Assembly: GCA_947478805.1 (NCBI GenBank)
Contig: CANJXQ010000012.1
Span: forward strand, 1 to 51,563
Reading direction: 5' to 3'
DNA from: Betaproteobacteria bacterium
GTDB taxonomy: Bacteria > Pseudomonadota > Gammaproteobacteria > Burkholderiales > SG8-39
DNA: 51,563 nucleotides
Shown: positions 1 to 8,333 of the stretch, piece after piece
How positions within the stretch are numbered: the stretch's first letter is position 1
Layout: every line of letters starts with the position of its first letter
Translations under genes and position numbers: made by a program
The notes under the pieces: generated by a model
What the model was told of the DNA's origin: nothing
Database searches by the model: none
The model's input: only the letters and a program-made list of their open reading frames with translations

Positions 1-1
1 C

Positions 2-118
2 AATTGCAAGCCCGAAGAAGCGAAGATCGGCATGCGCGTCAAGGTGAACTGGGACCGCAAGATCGGCAACTTCGTCATTCCCTGCTTTGAACCAGAACAG
101 GCCGGAGGCAGCAAATGA
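2..118 (+). CDS. DUF35 / OB-fold acyl-CoA-binding partner protein, C-terminal end (partial)
   Basis: Only the last 38 residues lie in the window; the frame is open from the left edge to a TGA at 116-118. The tail contains the pattern G-M-R-V-K-V-N-W followed by a short strand ending in V-I-P-C-F, which fits the last strands of the OB-fold of DUF35 proteins. These proteins normally carry an N-terminal zinc ribbon (outside the window) and pair with thiolase-like enzymes. The stop overlaps the start of the next gene (ATGA), so the two are probably translationally coupled subunits. The family call rests on this short tail and on the neighbour. Confidence 0.65.
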   Translation, partial: NCKPEEAKIGMRVKVNWDRKIGNFVIPCFEPEQAGGSK

Positions 119-1296
119 GAAAGCAGGTCGCACGCAAGCTGGCACAGCCAGCCGCCGCCATCGTCGGCGTGTACACCACCCCCCAGGCGCTTTCCATCGA
201 CCGCGACCCGCTGTCGCTGTGCCTCGAAGCCGCCATGGGCGCCCTCAAGGACGCGGGCATGGACAAGTCCGAGATCGACGGCATCAGCGCACGCTGGCCG
301 GGGCCCGGCGGCACCGCCATGCACCCGGGGTCGTCCGACTGGTCCACCATGCTGGGCGTGCCGCTGCGCTGGGTCGGCGACAGCTATCCTGCCGGCGTGC
401 CCACGCTGATGGATGCCACCGCAGCCATTACGCTGGGCCACTGCAACACCGTGCTGGTGGTCGGCGGCCAGGCGCGCACGCGCGTGCCCGGCTCGGTCAT
501 TGCCTACACGCGCCCCGACAATGAATTCACCGGCAGCTACGGCTCCTACACTTCGGCGCAGTTCGCGCTGGTCGCGGCGCGCTACTTCCACAAGTTCGGC
601 GCCGACCGCCGCAAGATGGCGCAGATCGCCGCCAGCGTGCGCAACATGGGCGGCATCCGCCCGGGCGCAACCTTCTTTGGCCGCGGCCCGTTCACCGCCG
701 AGGACGTCATGAAGTCGCCCATGGTGGTGGAGCCCTTCCACTTGATGGAGCTGTGCCTGGCCAGCGAGGGCGCCGCGGCATTCATCGTCACCAACCTCGA
801 GCGCGCCCGCGACTGCCCGAAGAAACCCATCCGCGTGCTTGGCGGCGGCATGGAATACATCCGCCAGCAGTATGTCGATCCGCCGATCTACGAAGAGGTG
901 TTCGACATTGGCGCCGACGCGTTCCAGCGCGCCACCTCGATGGCCGGCATCACACGGGACGACCTCGATGTGTTCCAGCTCTACGATGCCAACGCCTGGG
1001 AGATCGCGCGCCAGTTCGAGGCATTCGGCTTCTGCAAGGAGGGCGAAGGGCTGGACTACATCACGCAGCGCGGCGTGGGCGTGGCGCCGGGACAGCTGCC
1101 GATCAACACCGACGGCGGCCTGATGTCGTTTTCCCACATCGGCTGGAGCGGCCCGACATTGAAATGCATCGAAACCGTGCGCCAGTTGCGCGGCGAGGCG
1201 CTGAGCTCGCAGGCCAAGGACGCGAAGTACGGCATATTCAGCGGCGCGGGATCCGGAGCGCAGTACTTCAACCTCGCCATCCTGGGGCGCGACTGA
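115..1296 (+). CDS. Thiolase-like protein (lipid-transfer/SCP-x type), possibly an aldolase
   Basis: 393 residues, the usual length for SCP-x-type thiolase-like proteins that work with a DUF35 partner, which here is encoded just upstream with a 4-nt overlap. The thiolase fold is supported by the segment around residues 212-223 (LCLASEGAAAF) and by the C-terminal GGLMSFSHIGWSG motif at 334-346, which keeps the active-site His341. The usual nucleophilic Cys expected near residues 88-95 is not seen (the stretch reads VGDSYPAG), and the C-terminal Cys-Gly-Gly motif is replaced by FSGAGSG at 375-381. A Claisen thiolase needs these cysteines. Known DUF35-partnered enzymes without them, such as the Ltp2 type of steroid side-chain degradation, are retro-aldolases. 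Aldol cleavage of a CoA thioester is therefore a reasonable inference; the substrate is unknown. Confidence 0.85.
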   Translation: MRKQVARKLAQPAAAIVGVYTTPQALSIDRDPLSLCLEAAMGALKDAGMDKSEIDGISARWPGPGGTAMHPGSSDWSTMLGVPLRWVGDSYPAGVPTLMDATAAITLGHCNTVLVVGGQARTRVPGSVIAYTRPDNEFTGSYGSYTSAQFALVAARYFHKFGADRRKMAQIAASVRNMGGIRPGATFFGRGPFTAEDVMKSPMVVEPFHLMELCLASEGAAAFIVTNLERARDCPKKPIRVLGGGMEYIRQQYVDPPIYEEVFDIGADAFQRATSMAGITRDDLDVFQLYDANAWEIARQFEAFGFCKEGEGLDYITQRGVGVAPGQLPINTDGGLMSFSHIGWSGPTLKCIETVRQLRGEALSSQAKDAKYGIFSGAGSGAQYFNLAILGRD

Positions 1297-1331
1297 ACGC
1301 GCACGCACCGGCGCAGGAAAGCAGCACGAAC

Positions 1332-2186
1332 ATGAAGCCAAGCCGGTCGGAGTTCCATCGCTTTCACGGGGTCGACTATCACTGCCGTATCTGGGGCAAG
1401 GACGACGCCCCCACCCTCTTTTGCGTACACGGCTGGATGGACGTGTCGGCATCGTTCCAGTTCCTGGTCGATGCGCTGGCACGGAACTGGCGCGTCATCG
1501 CGCCGGACTGGCGCGGCTACGGCCTGACCGGCTGGACCGCCGCCGAGACCTACTGGTTCCCCGACTACCTCGCCGACCTTGAGCTTCTGCTCAAGCACTA
1601 CCAGCCCGACACGCCCGTCAACCTGCTCGGCCACAGCATGGGCGGCAACATCGCCTGCCTCTACTCGGGCGCGCGCCCACAGCGCGTCGCACGCCTCATC
1701 AACCTGGAAGGCTTCGGCATGGACCGCAGCGACCCTTCCGGGGCGCCGGCGCGCTACCTGCGCTGGTTCGACGAACTTGCCAAGGGCGCGCGCATGCGCG
1801 ACTACGACAGTTTCGAGTCGCTGGCCGCGCGCATGCGCGAAGGCAACACGCGCCTCAGTGCAGACCGCGCGCTTTTCCTCGCGCGGCATTGGGGCATGGA
1901 AAAGGACGGTCGCGTGGCGCTGCGCGCCGACCCGCGCCACAAAATCGTCAACCCGGTGCTGTACCGGATCGAGGAAGCACGCGCCTGCTGGCAGCAAGTC
2001 ACCGCGCCGGTGCTATGGGTCACCGGTGCCAATACGCGCTCGATGCGATTCGACGAGGCCGAGCACACCGCGCGCAAGGCCTGCTTTCGCAACCTGAATG
2101 CGCAGGTCATCGCCGATGCCGGCCACATGCTGCACCACGACCAGCCCGAAGCGCTGGCGCGCGCCATCGAGGGTTTCATTATTTGA
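1332..2186 (+). CDS. Alpha/beta hydrolase
   Basis: 284 residues from the ATG at 1332. Classic alpha/beta-hydrolase features are visible: an HGW oxyanion-loop motif at 33-35, the nucleophile elbow GHSMGG with Ser102, and a C-terminal D-A-G-H with the likely catalytic His265. No signal peptide is seen, so it is probably cytoplasmic. It starts 35 bp after the thiolase-like gene on the same strand and likely belongs to the same catabolic operon, where it could hydrolyse an ester, a thioester or a ring-cleavage product. The frame stays open far upstream, but that part lies over the thiolase gene and has no hydrolase character, so the ATG at 1332 was preferred. Confidence 0.9.
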   Translation: MKPSRSEFHRFHGVDYHCRIWGKDDAPTLFCVHGWMDVSASFQFLVDALARNWRVIAPDWRGYGLTGWTAAETYWFPDYLADLELLLKHYQPDTPVNLLGHSMGGNIACLYSGARPQRVARLINLEGFGMDRSDPSGAPARYLRWFDELAKGARMRDYDSFESLAARMREGNTRLSADRALFLARHWGMEKDGRVALRADPRHKIVNPVLYRIEEARACWQQVTAPVLWVTGANTRSMRFDEAEHTARKACFRNLNAQVIADAGHMLHHDQPEALARAIEGFII

Positions 2187-2295
2187 ATGCGGTCGGATCG
2201 AATGGCCCGGAATGATCCGCAAGCTGATACGTGATCGTCGGCCGACCTACCGAACGCGAACGATCGTTGCCTAGAAAGCAGGTGTAGTCTTAGAG

Positions 2296-2374
2296 GCCAT
2301 TTCAGAAACACCGAAATGGCCCCCCATGTAGGGGAGTTTGAGGGGACTATCCCCTCGATTGTGAAATGAGCTCT
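2296..2374 (+). repeat. 79-bp structured repeat, copy A (upstream of the DUF349 gene)
   Basis: This stretch matches the reverse complement of 25365-25443 at 71 of 79 positions with no gap, counted by hand. It holds two hairpins: CCATTTC/GAAATGG with a 9-nt loop, and a perfect GAGGGGA-CTA-TCCCCTC stem. Six of the eight differences fall in or between the hairpins, including both loops, while the stems are unchanged. It ends 5 nt before the ATG of the DUF349 gene. It may be a 5'-UTR RNA element or a small REP/MITE-like repeat; its two ends (CATTTCA and TGAAATG) are also inverted copies of each other. Confidence 0.8.
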
Positions 2375-2379
2375 TAAGC

Positions 2380-5300
2380 ATGAATACGTTCTCCAGGATT
2401 TTTTCCGGCCGAATCAATTGGGACAAGGCTGACTCGGAACAAAAGCTCGCCGAGCTGGCCGGGCTGCCGCCGAACGACCCGCTGCTCGAGCAATTGGCAT
2501 TGCATGAAGCCGACCAGCGCGTGCGCCACAAGGCCATCGAGCGCATGGAGCTCGAGGCCCAGTTGCGGCTGGTGGGCACCATCCAGGCAGCGGACGAGGA
2601 CTGCCTTGCCGCCTGCCTTGGCGAACGCATCGACGACAGCACGACTGCCTCCGGCGATGTGATGGCGCGCCTGATTTCCACACCTGCCTCCTTTCGGATC
2701 GCCCTGGTCTTGCACGCAAAAAACAATCCGCTTTCGATCGCGCTGACGGAGACGCTCGAGCAGGATTCCGAACGCGCACAGGTCGCCCGCGGCAAAGCGA
2801 CCATCGACGCCCGCGCCGCCGCAGTACGCGACATGCGGGATGTTGAGCTGCTCGAGGCCATCGCGCACGAATATCGCGACAAGCAGCGCCGGATCTACCG
2901 TGCGGCACGTGATCGCGCTGACGAAGTGCTCGCCGAACGCGAAGTGCGGCGCAATGCGATGGCCTTATGCGAGCGGCTGGAAGGCCTGCTCGCACGCAAT
3001 GAACTCACGCTCAGCGCATTCATCCTTGTCGAGCGCGAGTGGACGGCGCTGATTGCCGCGTCGCCCTCATCGACACCATCGCCGACGCAGGACGCCGAAG
3101 CCCTCACGGCACTGAAGGCGCGCTATGCCGGACTGCAGACGCAGTCGCGGACCCTGCTGCAGGAACAGGGCGAGACCTGGCGCGATGCCGAGCGCCTGAA
3201 GGCCACGCTGGCCGAACTGGCAGCCCGATCCGACACCGATGCGGCGGTCGAGCCCGATGCGCTGGCGGCGCTCGTCACCGAACGCGAAGCCGCCGCAGCG
3301 TGGCTCGCTCAGGCCGCTTCGGCGGTGTTGCCCAAGGAACGCAATCTTTTGGCGGAAAGCATCGGCAAATTGACCGAGCGCCACTCCATACTCGAAATGG
3401 AGAGCAAGGCACTGGTCAATGCCCGCAAGCTGGTCGAAGACCTCCAGGCCGACCCGGCGGTGCTGACACCGGCCTGGCGCGCGGATTTCGCCCGCTCCGC
3501 CGCAATCGTTCGCCATGCCCTGCGCGCGCCGATCGAGGAAGCGGCAACCGCTGCCAGCGCCGCCATCGATGCCGTCACGCGCAGCCAGATCGAGGCCCAG
3601 CGCGCCGTGGAACAAAAGCACCGCACGGAGATCGAGGCGCTGGTCAAGCAGTTGGAGCAGTTCCTGGACAAGGGACAGCACCAGCAAGCCAATGAAGCCG
3701 CCGACACGCTCAAGGAAAAGCGCGCCGAAGCCACCGGTGCTGCCGGCGCCCGGGCGCTGCCCGCCGCGCTGGAATTCCGCCTGAAACGCTGTCAGGAACG
3801 GTTGGCAAAGATGAAGGAATGGAAGCGTTTCGGCGACGTGCAGGCGCGCGAGGCGCTTTGCCGCGAAGCCGAGGCCCTGGCCAAGCGGGTGGCGCGACAG
3901 GAAAAATCACGGATGGCCGAGGAGCCGCCGGCCCTGCCCCCGGGTGATGCACCGGAATCGCCGCTGCAAGCAGTGACGCCAGAGGCACCCGCGCCGGTAC
4001 CTACGGAAGCACCTGCGGAAGCACCTGCGGAAGCACCTGCGGAAGCACCTGCGGAAGCACCTGCGGAAGCATCCACGGAGGCGCCCAAGGAAGCGCAGTC
4101 GGAGGCGCCGGCGGAAACTGCGGTGCCGGATCAAGGCGCCACAGGCGCTCCCATCGCAGCCACGGCGACGCCGGCCGATGCGGATGAACCGCATCTTGCA
4201 CCGGACGAACTCGCACTGGCGGTGCGCGACCTGCAGACACGCTGGCAGAAACTGGACAAAGGCCAGGGCGCATCCTCCAAGGGCCTGTGGGAACGCTTTC
4301 GTCGCGCCTGCGACCGCGCCTACGCCCCCGCGAAGAGCCACTTCGATGCCCTGGAAAAACAGCGCGCGGAAAATGCCGGGAAAAAGAATGCCGTGCTGGA
4401 GAAGATCGCCGCCCTGAACCAGCGCATCGTCGATGGCGCGCAGTGGGGAAAGGTACTCAGCGAACGCGGCGATCTGGTCAAGGCCTGGTTCGAAGCGGGC
4501 GCCCTGCCGCGCAAGAATGCGCGCGAGATGCAGAAACGATTCGACGCGCTCACCGCCGACATCGATGCCAAGCTCAATGCGCGTCGCGCGGCGGAACGCG
4601 CGCGCCGGCACGCCCTCATCGAGCAGGCCAAGACCATCGCAGAAAGGCCGGCCGACGGCGCCAGCATGGCGGCCATGATCGCGCTGCAAAAGGAATGGCA
4701 GGAAGGCATGAAGGACGCCATCCGCCTCAAGCCCAGGGAAGACCAGGCAATGTGGGAGGAGTTTCGCGCCGCCGGCTCAGCACTTTTCGGCAAGCGCGAC
4801 GCCGAGAAAGCCGCACGCAATGCCGAACGCGATGCGCAGCTCACAGAGCGAGGCGCGTTGATTGATGAATTGAAGGCACTCGCCACCGGCAGCGACGTGG
4901 CCGCGATCAAGCGCGGCATCGACGAACTTGGCGCGCGCTGGCATGCCATGCCATGGCCGGACCGCAAGCCGCTGCGCGATTGGGAGCAAAAGTTTGCCGG
5001 CGCCCGCGCCGCTGCGAGCGCGCGCATTACCGCCATCCACGGCGAGGTGGAAAGCCGCAAACGAGCCGCAGCAGCAGCGCGCCTCGCGGTGGTGGAGCGC
5101 GCCGAACAGGCGCTGGGCAACGACACCACGCCGGACCTGGAAGCGGTGCGCGCCGAATTGCAGGGCATGCTTGCGGAGGGCGAAAAGCCGGATGCCAAGG
5201 TCGCGGCGCGCCTGGCCGCGCTCGAGGCCGCGGTGAAGCTCGGCCCCGAGGCATGGCGGACACAGGCAAAGAAGACCCAGCAAGAGCGCGATGCCCTGCT

Positions 5301-5535
5301 GCTGGAACTGGAAATCGTGCTCGGCATCCCGTCACCGCCAGCACTCGAGGCCGAGCGGCGCATGCGCATGCTCAAGCGCCTCGCCGAAAGCAAGAATTCA
5401 CGCGCCACCCCGCCGCTGATGGCGCCCGATGCGCCCAAAGCAGTCGAGAAGCTGCTGGCATTGCCGCTGGCGATGCAGGGTGTCCAGGCGCGCGTCGAGG
5501 CGGTGATCGAAGCGTCGAGGCGCAAAGCGAAGTAG
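2380..5535 (+). CDS. DUF349 domain-containing large coiled-coil protein
   Basis: 1051 residues, almost entirely helical and rich in Ala, Glu, Lys and Arg, with no signal peptide or membrane segment. Two DUF349-type modules can be recognised: one from about 615 (LQTRWQKL followed by LWERFRRACDRAY) and one from about 765 (LQKEWQEG followed by MWEEFRAAGSALF). The recurring W...LW..F pattern is the family hallmark. Between the N-terminal coiled coil and these modules, at about residues 515-600, lies a low-complexity Pro/Ala/Glu linker containing the EAPA repeats. The molecular role of bacterial DUF349 proteins is not established. The gene stands alone, with the 79-bp repeat directly upstream and no clear Shine-Dalgarno before the ATG, so the exact start is less certain than the frame. 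Confidence 0.9.
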   Translation: MNTFSRIFSGRINWDKADSEQKLAELAGLPPNDPLLEQLALHEADQRVRHKAIERMELEAQLRLVGTIQAADEDCLAACLGERIDDSTTASGDVMARLISTPASFRIALVLHAKNNPLSIALTETLEQDSERAQVARGKATIDARAAAVRDMRDVELLEAIAHEYRDKQRRIYRAARDRADEVLAEREVRRNAMALCERLEGLLARNELTLSAFILVEREWTALIAASPSSTPSPTQDAEALTALKARYAGLQTQSRTLLQEQGETWRDAERLKATLAELAARSDTDAAVEPDALAALVTEREAAAAWLAQAASAVLPKERNLLAESIGKLTERHSILEMESKALVNARKLVEDLQADPAVLTPAWRADFARSAAIVRHALRAPIEEAATAASAAIDAVTRSQIEAQRAVEQKHRTEIEALVKQLEQFLDKGQHQQANEAADTLKEKRAEATGAAGARALPAALEFRLKRCQERLAKMKEWKRFGDVQAREALCREAEALAKRVARQEKSRMAEEPPALPPGDAPESPLQAVTPEAPAPVPTEAPAEAPAEAPAEAPAEAPAEASTEAPKEAQSEAPAETAVPDQGATGAPIAATATPADADEPHLAPDELALAVRDLQTRWQKLDKGQGASSKGLWERFRRACDRAYAPAKSHFDALEKQRAENAGKKNAVLEKIAALNQRIVDGAQWGKVLSERGDLVKAWFEAGALPRKNAREMQKRFDALTADIDAKLNARRAAERARRHALIEQAKTIAERPADGASMAAMIALQKEWQEGMKDAIRLKPREDQAMWEEFRAAGSALFGKRDAEKAARNAERDAQLTERGALIDELKALATGSDVAAIKRGIDELGARWHAMPWPDRKPLRDWEQKFAGARAAASARITAIHGEVESRKRAAAAARLAVVERAEQALGNDTTPDLEAVRAELQGMLAEGEKPDAKVAARLAALEAAVKLGPEAWRTQAKKTQQERDALLLELEIVLGIPSPPALEAERRMRMLKRLAESKNSRATPPLMAPDAPKAVEKLLALPLAMQGVQARVEAVIEASRRKAK
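4006..4065 (+). repeat. 12-bp tandem repeat, five perfect units, in the DUF349 gene
   Basis: GAAGCACCTGCG is repeated five times without a mismatch, encoding Glu-Ala-Pro-Ala each time. Degenerate units continue on both sides (EAPAPVPT before; EAST, EAPK and EAQS after). The unit is a multiple of three, so slippage would change linker length but keep the frame. Confidence 0.95.
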
Positions 5536-5575
5536 CGTTCGATTTCGGTCCGGGCTACAGGTCAACGACCGCACC

Positions 5576-5627
5576 CGGCCAGAAGCGGAAGTTCGAGCCT
5601 CACCTCCAATTCGCCACAAAGCAGCCA
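5576..5627. repeat. Degenerate intergenic repeat downstream of the first ABC_sub_bind gene
   Basis: It shares a 17-bp identical core (CTCCAATTCGCCACAAA at 5604-5620) and similar flanks beginning CGGCCA with 8264-8316. Both copies lie just past the stop codon of a minus-strand ABC_sub_bind gene, in the same position and orientation, which suggests that gene and flank were duplicated together. Confidence 0.7.
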
Positions 5628-5645
5628 CTGGCTGAGCGCCAAAGT

Positions 5646-6617
5646 CTATTTAATTACCTCATCCGCGCGCAGCAACACCGATTGCGGAATGACAAGTCCG
5701 AGCGCCTTGGCAGCTTTGAGATTGACGACGAGTTCATACTTTGTCGGGTCCTCTACCGGCAGGTCGGCGGGCTTGGCGCCCTTCAGGATGCGGTCCACAT
5801 AGGTGGCTGCCTTGCGGTGCATTTCCTTTTGGGTCGCGCCGTAAAACATCAGACCGCCGGACTCCGCGTTGATTATCGTGTTGTAGATCACCGGCAGGCG
5901 TTGCTCCGCCGCGAGATCCCCAATGAGTTTGAATTGGCTGGTGATGAAGGGACCGGTCGAGACCACGAGCGCCTGGACGCGTTGACGCTTCATCGCCGCG
6001 AATGCAGCCTTGATCTCGTCCGTCGTTCCGACCTCCTGGTGGATGAGCGTGATGCCCAGCTTCTTCGCCGCCGCCCGGGCCTGTTCGACAAATCCCGCCT
6101 TGGTGAGCGATTTGTCCCAGACAAGCGAAGCGAACCGTGTCGCCTTCGGGATGATCTCGTGCAGGATCTCCAGGCGCTTGGCGTCGGTCTCCGTCGTGTT
6201 CTGTGTCACACCCGTGACATTGCCGCCGGGGCGGGCGAGGCTGGCAATCACGCCGCCCCCAACCGGGTCTTGCGTACTGGCCATGACAATGGGAATGGTG
6301 GCGGTCGCGCGCTTGGCAGCCGTCGCGACAAATGTGGTCTGCGTGACGATCACATCGACCTTGAGTCGCACCAGTTCCTCAGCCAATTCCTGCACACGCT
6401 CCTGGCGTCCGGCGGCCCAGCGGAACTCGTAGGCGATGTTGCGCCCTTCGACATATCCCAGTTTGCGCAGTTGCTCGCGCAGGGCGTCGACCGCTTCTCC
6501 CGGGCCGGAGGCCGTGGAGAGGTAGCCGACGCGCCAGATCTTGCCCGGCTGTTGCGAGTGCGCGGGCAGCGCAGCAAGGACACCCAAGGCAATCAGTAAC
6601 TCCCGGCGTGTCGTCAT
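5646..6617 (-). CDS. ABC transporter substrate-binding protein, ABC_sub_bind (PF04392) family
   Basis: 323 residues with an N-terminal export signal (MTTRRELLIALGVLAALPAHS, probable cleavage after the small residues near 20). The mature protein opens with a W-R-V-G-Y-L-S strand and continues with features common in this family: LRKLGYVEGRN, the I-P-I-V-M block, a D-P-V-G-G motif, and the LARPGGNVTG motif. The C terminus reads IPQSVLLRADEVIK, also typical. The arginine pair in the signal could suggest Tat export, but the motif is weak. No permease or ATPase gene is adjacent, so this is an orphan periplasmic binding protein whose ligand is unknown. Two paralogs follow at 8334 and 9492. Confidence 0.92.
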   Translation of the reverse strand: MTTRRELLIALGVLAALPAHSQQPGKIWRVGYLSTASGPGEAVDALREQLRKLGYVEGRNIAYEFRWAAGRQERVQELAEELVRLKVDVIVTQTTFVATAAKRATATIPIVMASTQDPVGGGVIASLARPGGNVTGVTQNTTETDAKRLEILHEIIPKATRFASLVWDKSLTKAGFVEQARAAAKKLGITLIHQEVGTTDEIKAAFAAMKRQRVQALVVSTGPFITSQFKLIGDLAAEQRLPVIYNTIINAESGGLMFYGATQKEMHRKAATYVDRILKGAKPADLPVEDPTKYELVVNLKAAKALGLVIPQSVLLRADEVIK

Positions 6618-6720
6618 TCAATACCCCCGATCCCAAATAAGCGGCAAATGCCGGAATCAGCGGGACGGAACGCCCGGTCAACGCCAGTGGGTAGTCAGTA
6701 TGCGCTTTAGTGGCATTTTC

Positions 6721-6776
6721 GGTTTGAATTGGGTGGTTCGTTCGTCAGGCAGCACCCGGCCAATAGCCGCCGTTCG
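6721..6776. repeat. Degenerate repeat upstream of the first ABC_sub_bind gene
   Basis: It aligns by eye with 9372-9427: GGTTTGAA(T/C)TGG, then GGCAG, then CGGCCAAT, then GCC and TCG, in the same order and at nearly the same spacing. Both copies lie upstream of a minus-strand ABC_sub_bind gene. With the downstream repeats this outlines a duplicated gene unit. Confidence 0.5.
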
Positions 6777-6884
6777 AGCGACGCGTCCAACTACCCTGAA
6801 GCCGTCATTCGCAATGACCGCCGCTGTTCATTGGCCCATCGTCTATGTAACATGTTCCGATTGTTATCGAAGGTTCAATTCATT

Positions 6885-8231
6885 GTGAAGCCCCCAGAGA
6901 CGCGATACGTAAAGAGCGGGGATGTGCATATCGCTTACCAAGTGCTGGGAGACGGCCCCTTGGATGTAGTTTATGTTCCAGGATTCGTGTCGAACGTTGA
7001 GGCAATTTGGGATTCTCCAGTTCGCGCCAAATTCTTTCTACGACTCGCGTCTTTCTGCCGACTAATCCTTTTCGACAAGCGCGGTACTGGACTGTCTGAT
7101 CGGTCGTCCCAGATTTTTACTCTGGAACAACGCATGAGTGATGTGCAGGCAATATTGAATGAGGTTGGTTCAAAGCGCGCTGCCTTATTCGGGGTTTCCG
7201 AAGGTGGCCCCATGTCGATTCTGTTTGCCGCCACCTATCCTAGTCGCACCGTTGCTCTAATTGTCTATGGCTCCTATGCGAGAAAGTCATGGGCTCCGGA
7301 CCATCCATATGGCTGGACCAATGATCATTTCGACACGTTTTTCAAAAATGTCGAGGAGAAGTGGGGTACTCCAGCTGGATTCGATTTTTCAGAATGGGCG
7401 CCCAGTCTTGCAACCAATCCAGCACTCTTAAGCGGGTTGGCCGCATATTTCCGAGCCGGAGGGAGCCCTGGGGCCGTGCGCGCGGTGATGCAGATGAACC
7501 GTGATATTGATGTCAGGGGAATTCTGTCGTCACTTAGCGTTCCGACACTAATTTTGCACCGGACCGGCGACCGCATCACCAGCATTGAACAAGGACGCTA
7601 TCTGGCTTCCCGTATTCCGGGAGCAAAACTGGTCGAATTTCCCGGTGAAGATCATATGCCAATGGTGGGAGACAGTGACGCGATCCTCAATGAGATCCAG
7701 GAATTTCTGACTGGCTCGCGCCAGGTATCGGACCTGGATCGAGTAGTGACGACTGTAATGTTTACGGACATTGTGAACTCGACCGAGAAAGCTGCTCAAC
7801 TTGGTGACCGCAAATGGTGCGACCTGCTCGACAATTTCTATGCCCTTACTCGCCGGCAGCTAGATCGTTTCCGCGGACGCGAGATTGATATCGCCGGGGA
7901 CGGCATGTTTGCAACGTTCGACGGACCGGCACGCGCTGTTCGGTGCGCACAAACCATAGGAGAGAATGCCAAATCACTTGGCATAGAAATACGCGCTGGC
8001 GTGCACACTGGCGAGGTAGAGATTATGGGTGAAAAAGTGGGTGGTCTTGCGGTTCATATTGGGGCGCGTGTAGCCGCAAGAGCGGGTGCGGGGGAGGTTC
8101 TGGTGTCGAGCACAGTCAAGGATCTTGTCGCGGGCTCGGGATTGCAGTTTCGCGATCATGGGAACCATGCCTTGAAAGGCGTAGAGGGAGAATGGCGGTT
8201 GTTTCTGGCTCCTGCCGCGTCACTGCAATAG
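6885..8231 (+). CDS. Alpha/beta hydrolase fused to a class III adenylate/guanylate cyclase
   Basis: 448 residues from GTG 6885, which has AAGG about 11 nt upstream; ATG 6852 is the alternative. Residues 1-275 form an alpha/beta hydrolase with the elbow GVSEGG (Ser105) and a C-terminal GEDH (His257). Residues 287-440 are a class III cyclase domain with the metal aspartates in FTDIV (Asp295) and AGDG (Asp339) and the GLAVHIGARVAA helix of this subfamily. No membrane segment is seen. The enzyme would make cyclic AMP or GMP in the cytoplasm, with the hydrolase part acting as a possible ligand sensor (inference). Its DNA is visibly more AT-rich than its neighbours, and it splits two paralogous binding-protein genes, which suggests horizontal acquisition. 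Confidence 0.9.
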   Translation: MKPPETRYVKSGDVHIAYQVLGDGPLDVVYVPGFVSNVEAIWDSPVRAKFFLRLASFCRLILFDKRGTGLSDRSSQIFTLEQRMSDVQAILNEVGSKRAALFGVSEGGPMSILFAATYPSRTVALIVYGSYARKSWAPDHPYGWTNDHFDTFFKNVEEKWGTPAGFDFSEWAPSLATNPALLSGLAAYFRAGGSPGAVRAVMQMNRDIDVRGILSSLSVPTLILHRTGDRITSIEQGRYLASRIPGAKLVEFPGEDHMPMVGDSDAILNEIQEFLTGSRQVSDLDRVVTTVMFTDIVNSTEKAAQLGDRKWCDLLDNFYALTRRQLDRFRGREIDIAGDGMFATFDGPARAVRCAQTIGENAKSLGIEIRAGVHTGEVEIMGEKVGGLAVHIGARVAARAGAGEVLVSSTVKDLVAGSGLQFRDHGNHALKGVEGEWRLFLAPAASLQ

Positions 8232-8263
8232 GAAGGTTGAACTGCTTTCCCGATTGCCGCAAT

Positions 8264-8316
8264 CGGCCAAAAGGCGACACTCAAGCCTGATCTCCAATTC
8301 GCCACAAACCGGCCAT
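8264..8316. repeat. Degenerate intergenic repeat downstream of the second ABC_sub_bind gene
   Basis: Second copy of the element at 5576-5627, with the same 17-bp core at 8292-8308. It lies between the cyclase gene and the convergent ABC_sub_bind gene. Confidence 0.7.
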
Positions 8317-8333
8317 TCACCCGCTGTTGCAGC

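Noticed and set aside
1056-1997. A 313-codon frame on the opposite strand of the thiolase-like and hydrolase genes
   Set aside because: Long antisense frames are common in GC-rich coding DNA. The composition is Ala/Val/Arg-rich without domains, and both sense genes are well supported.
753-2186. A 477-residue open frame leading into the alpha/beta hydrolase
   Set aside because: The first part overlaps the thiolase-like gene in another frame with Arg/His-rich, non-protein-like sequence. The hydrolase begins at 1332.
4006-4089. Short regular repeat considered as a CRISPR array
   Set aside because: The units are 12 bp, contiguous without spacers, and in frame inside a gene.
4320-5525. A 401-codon antisense frame within the DUF349 gene
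   Set aside because: It is Ser/Ala/Arg-rich without any motif, a shadow of the helical coding strand.
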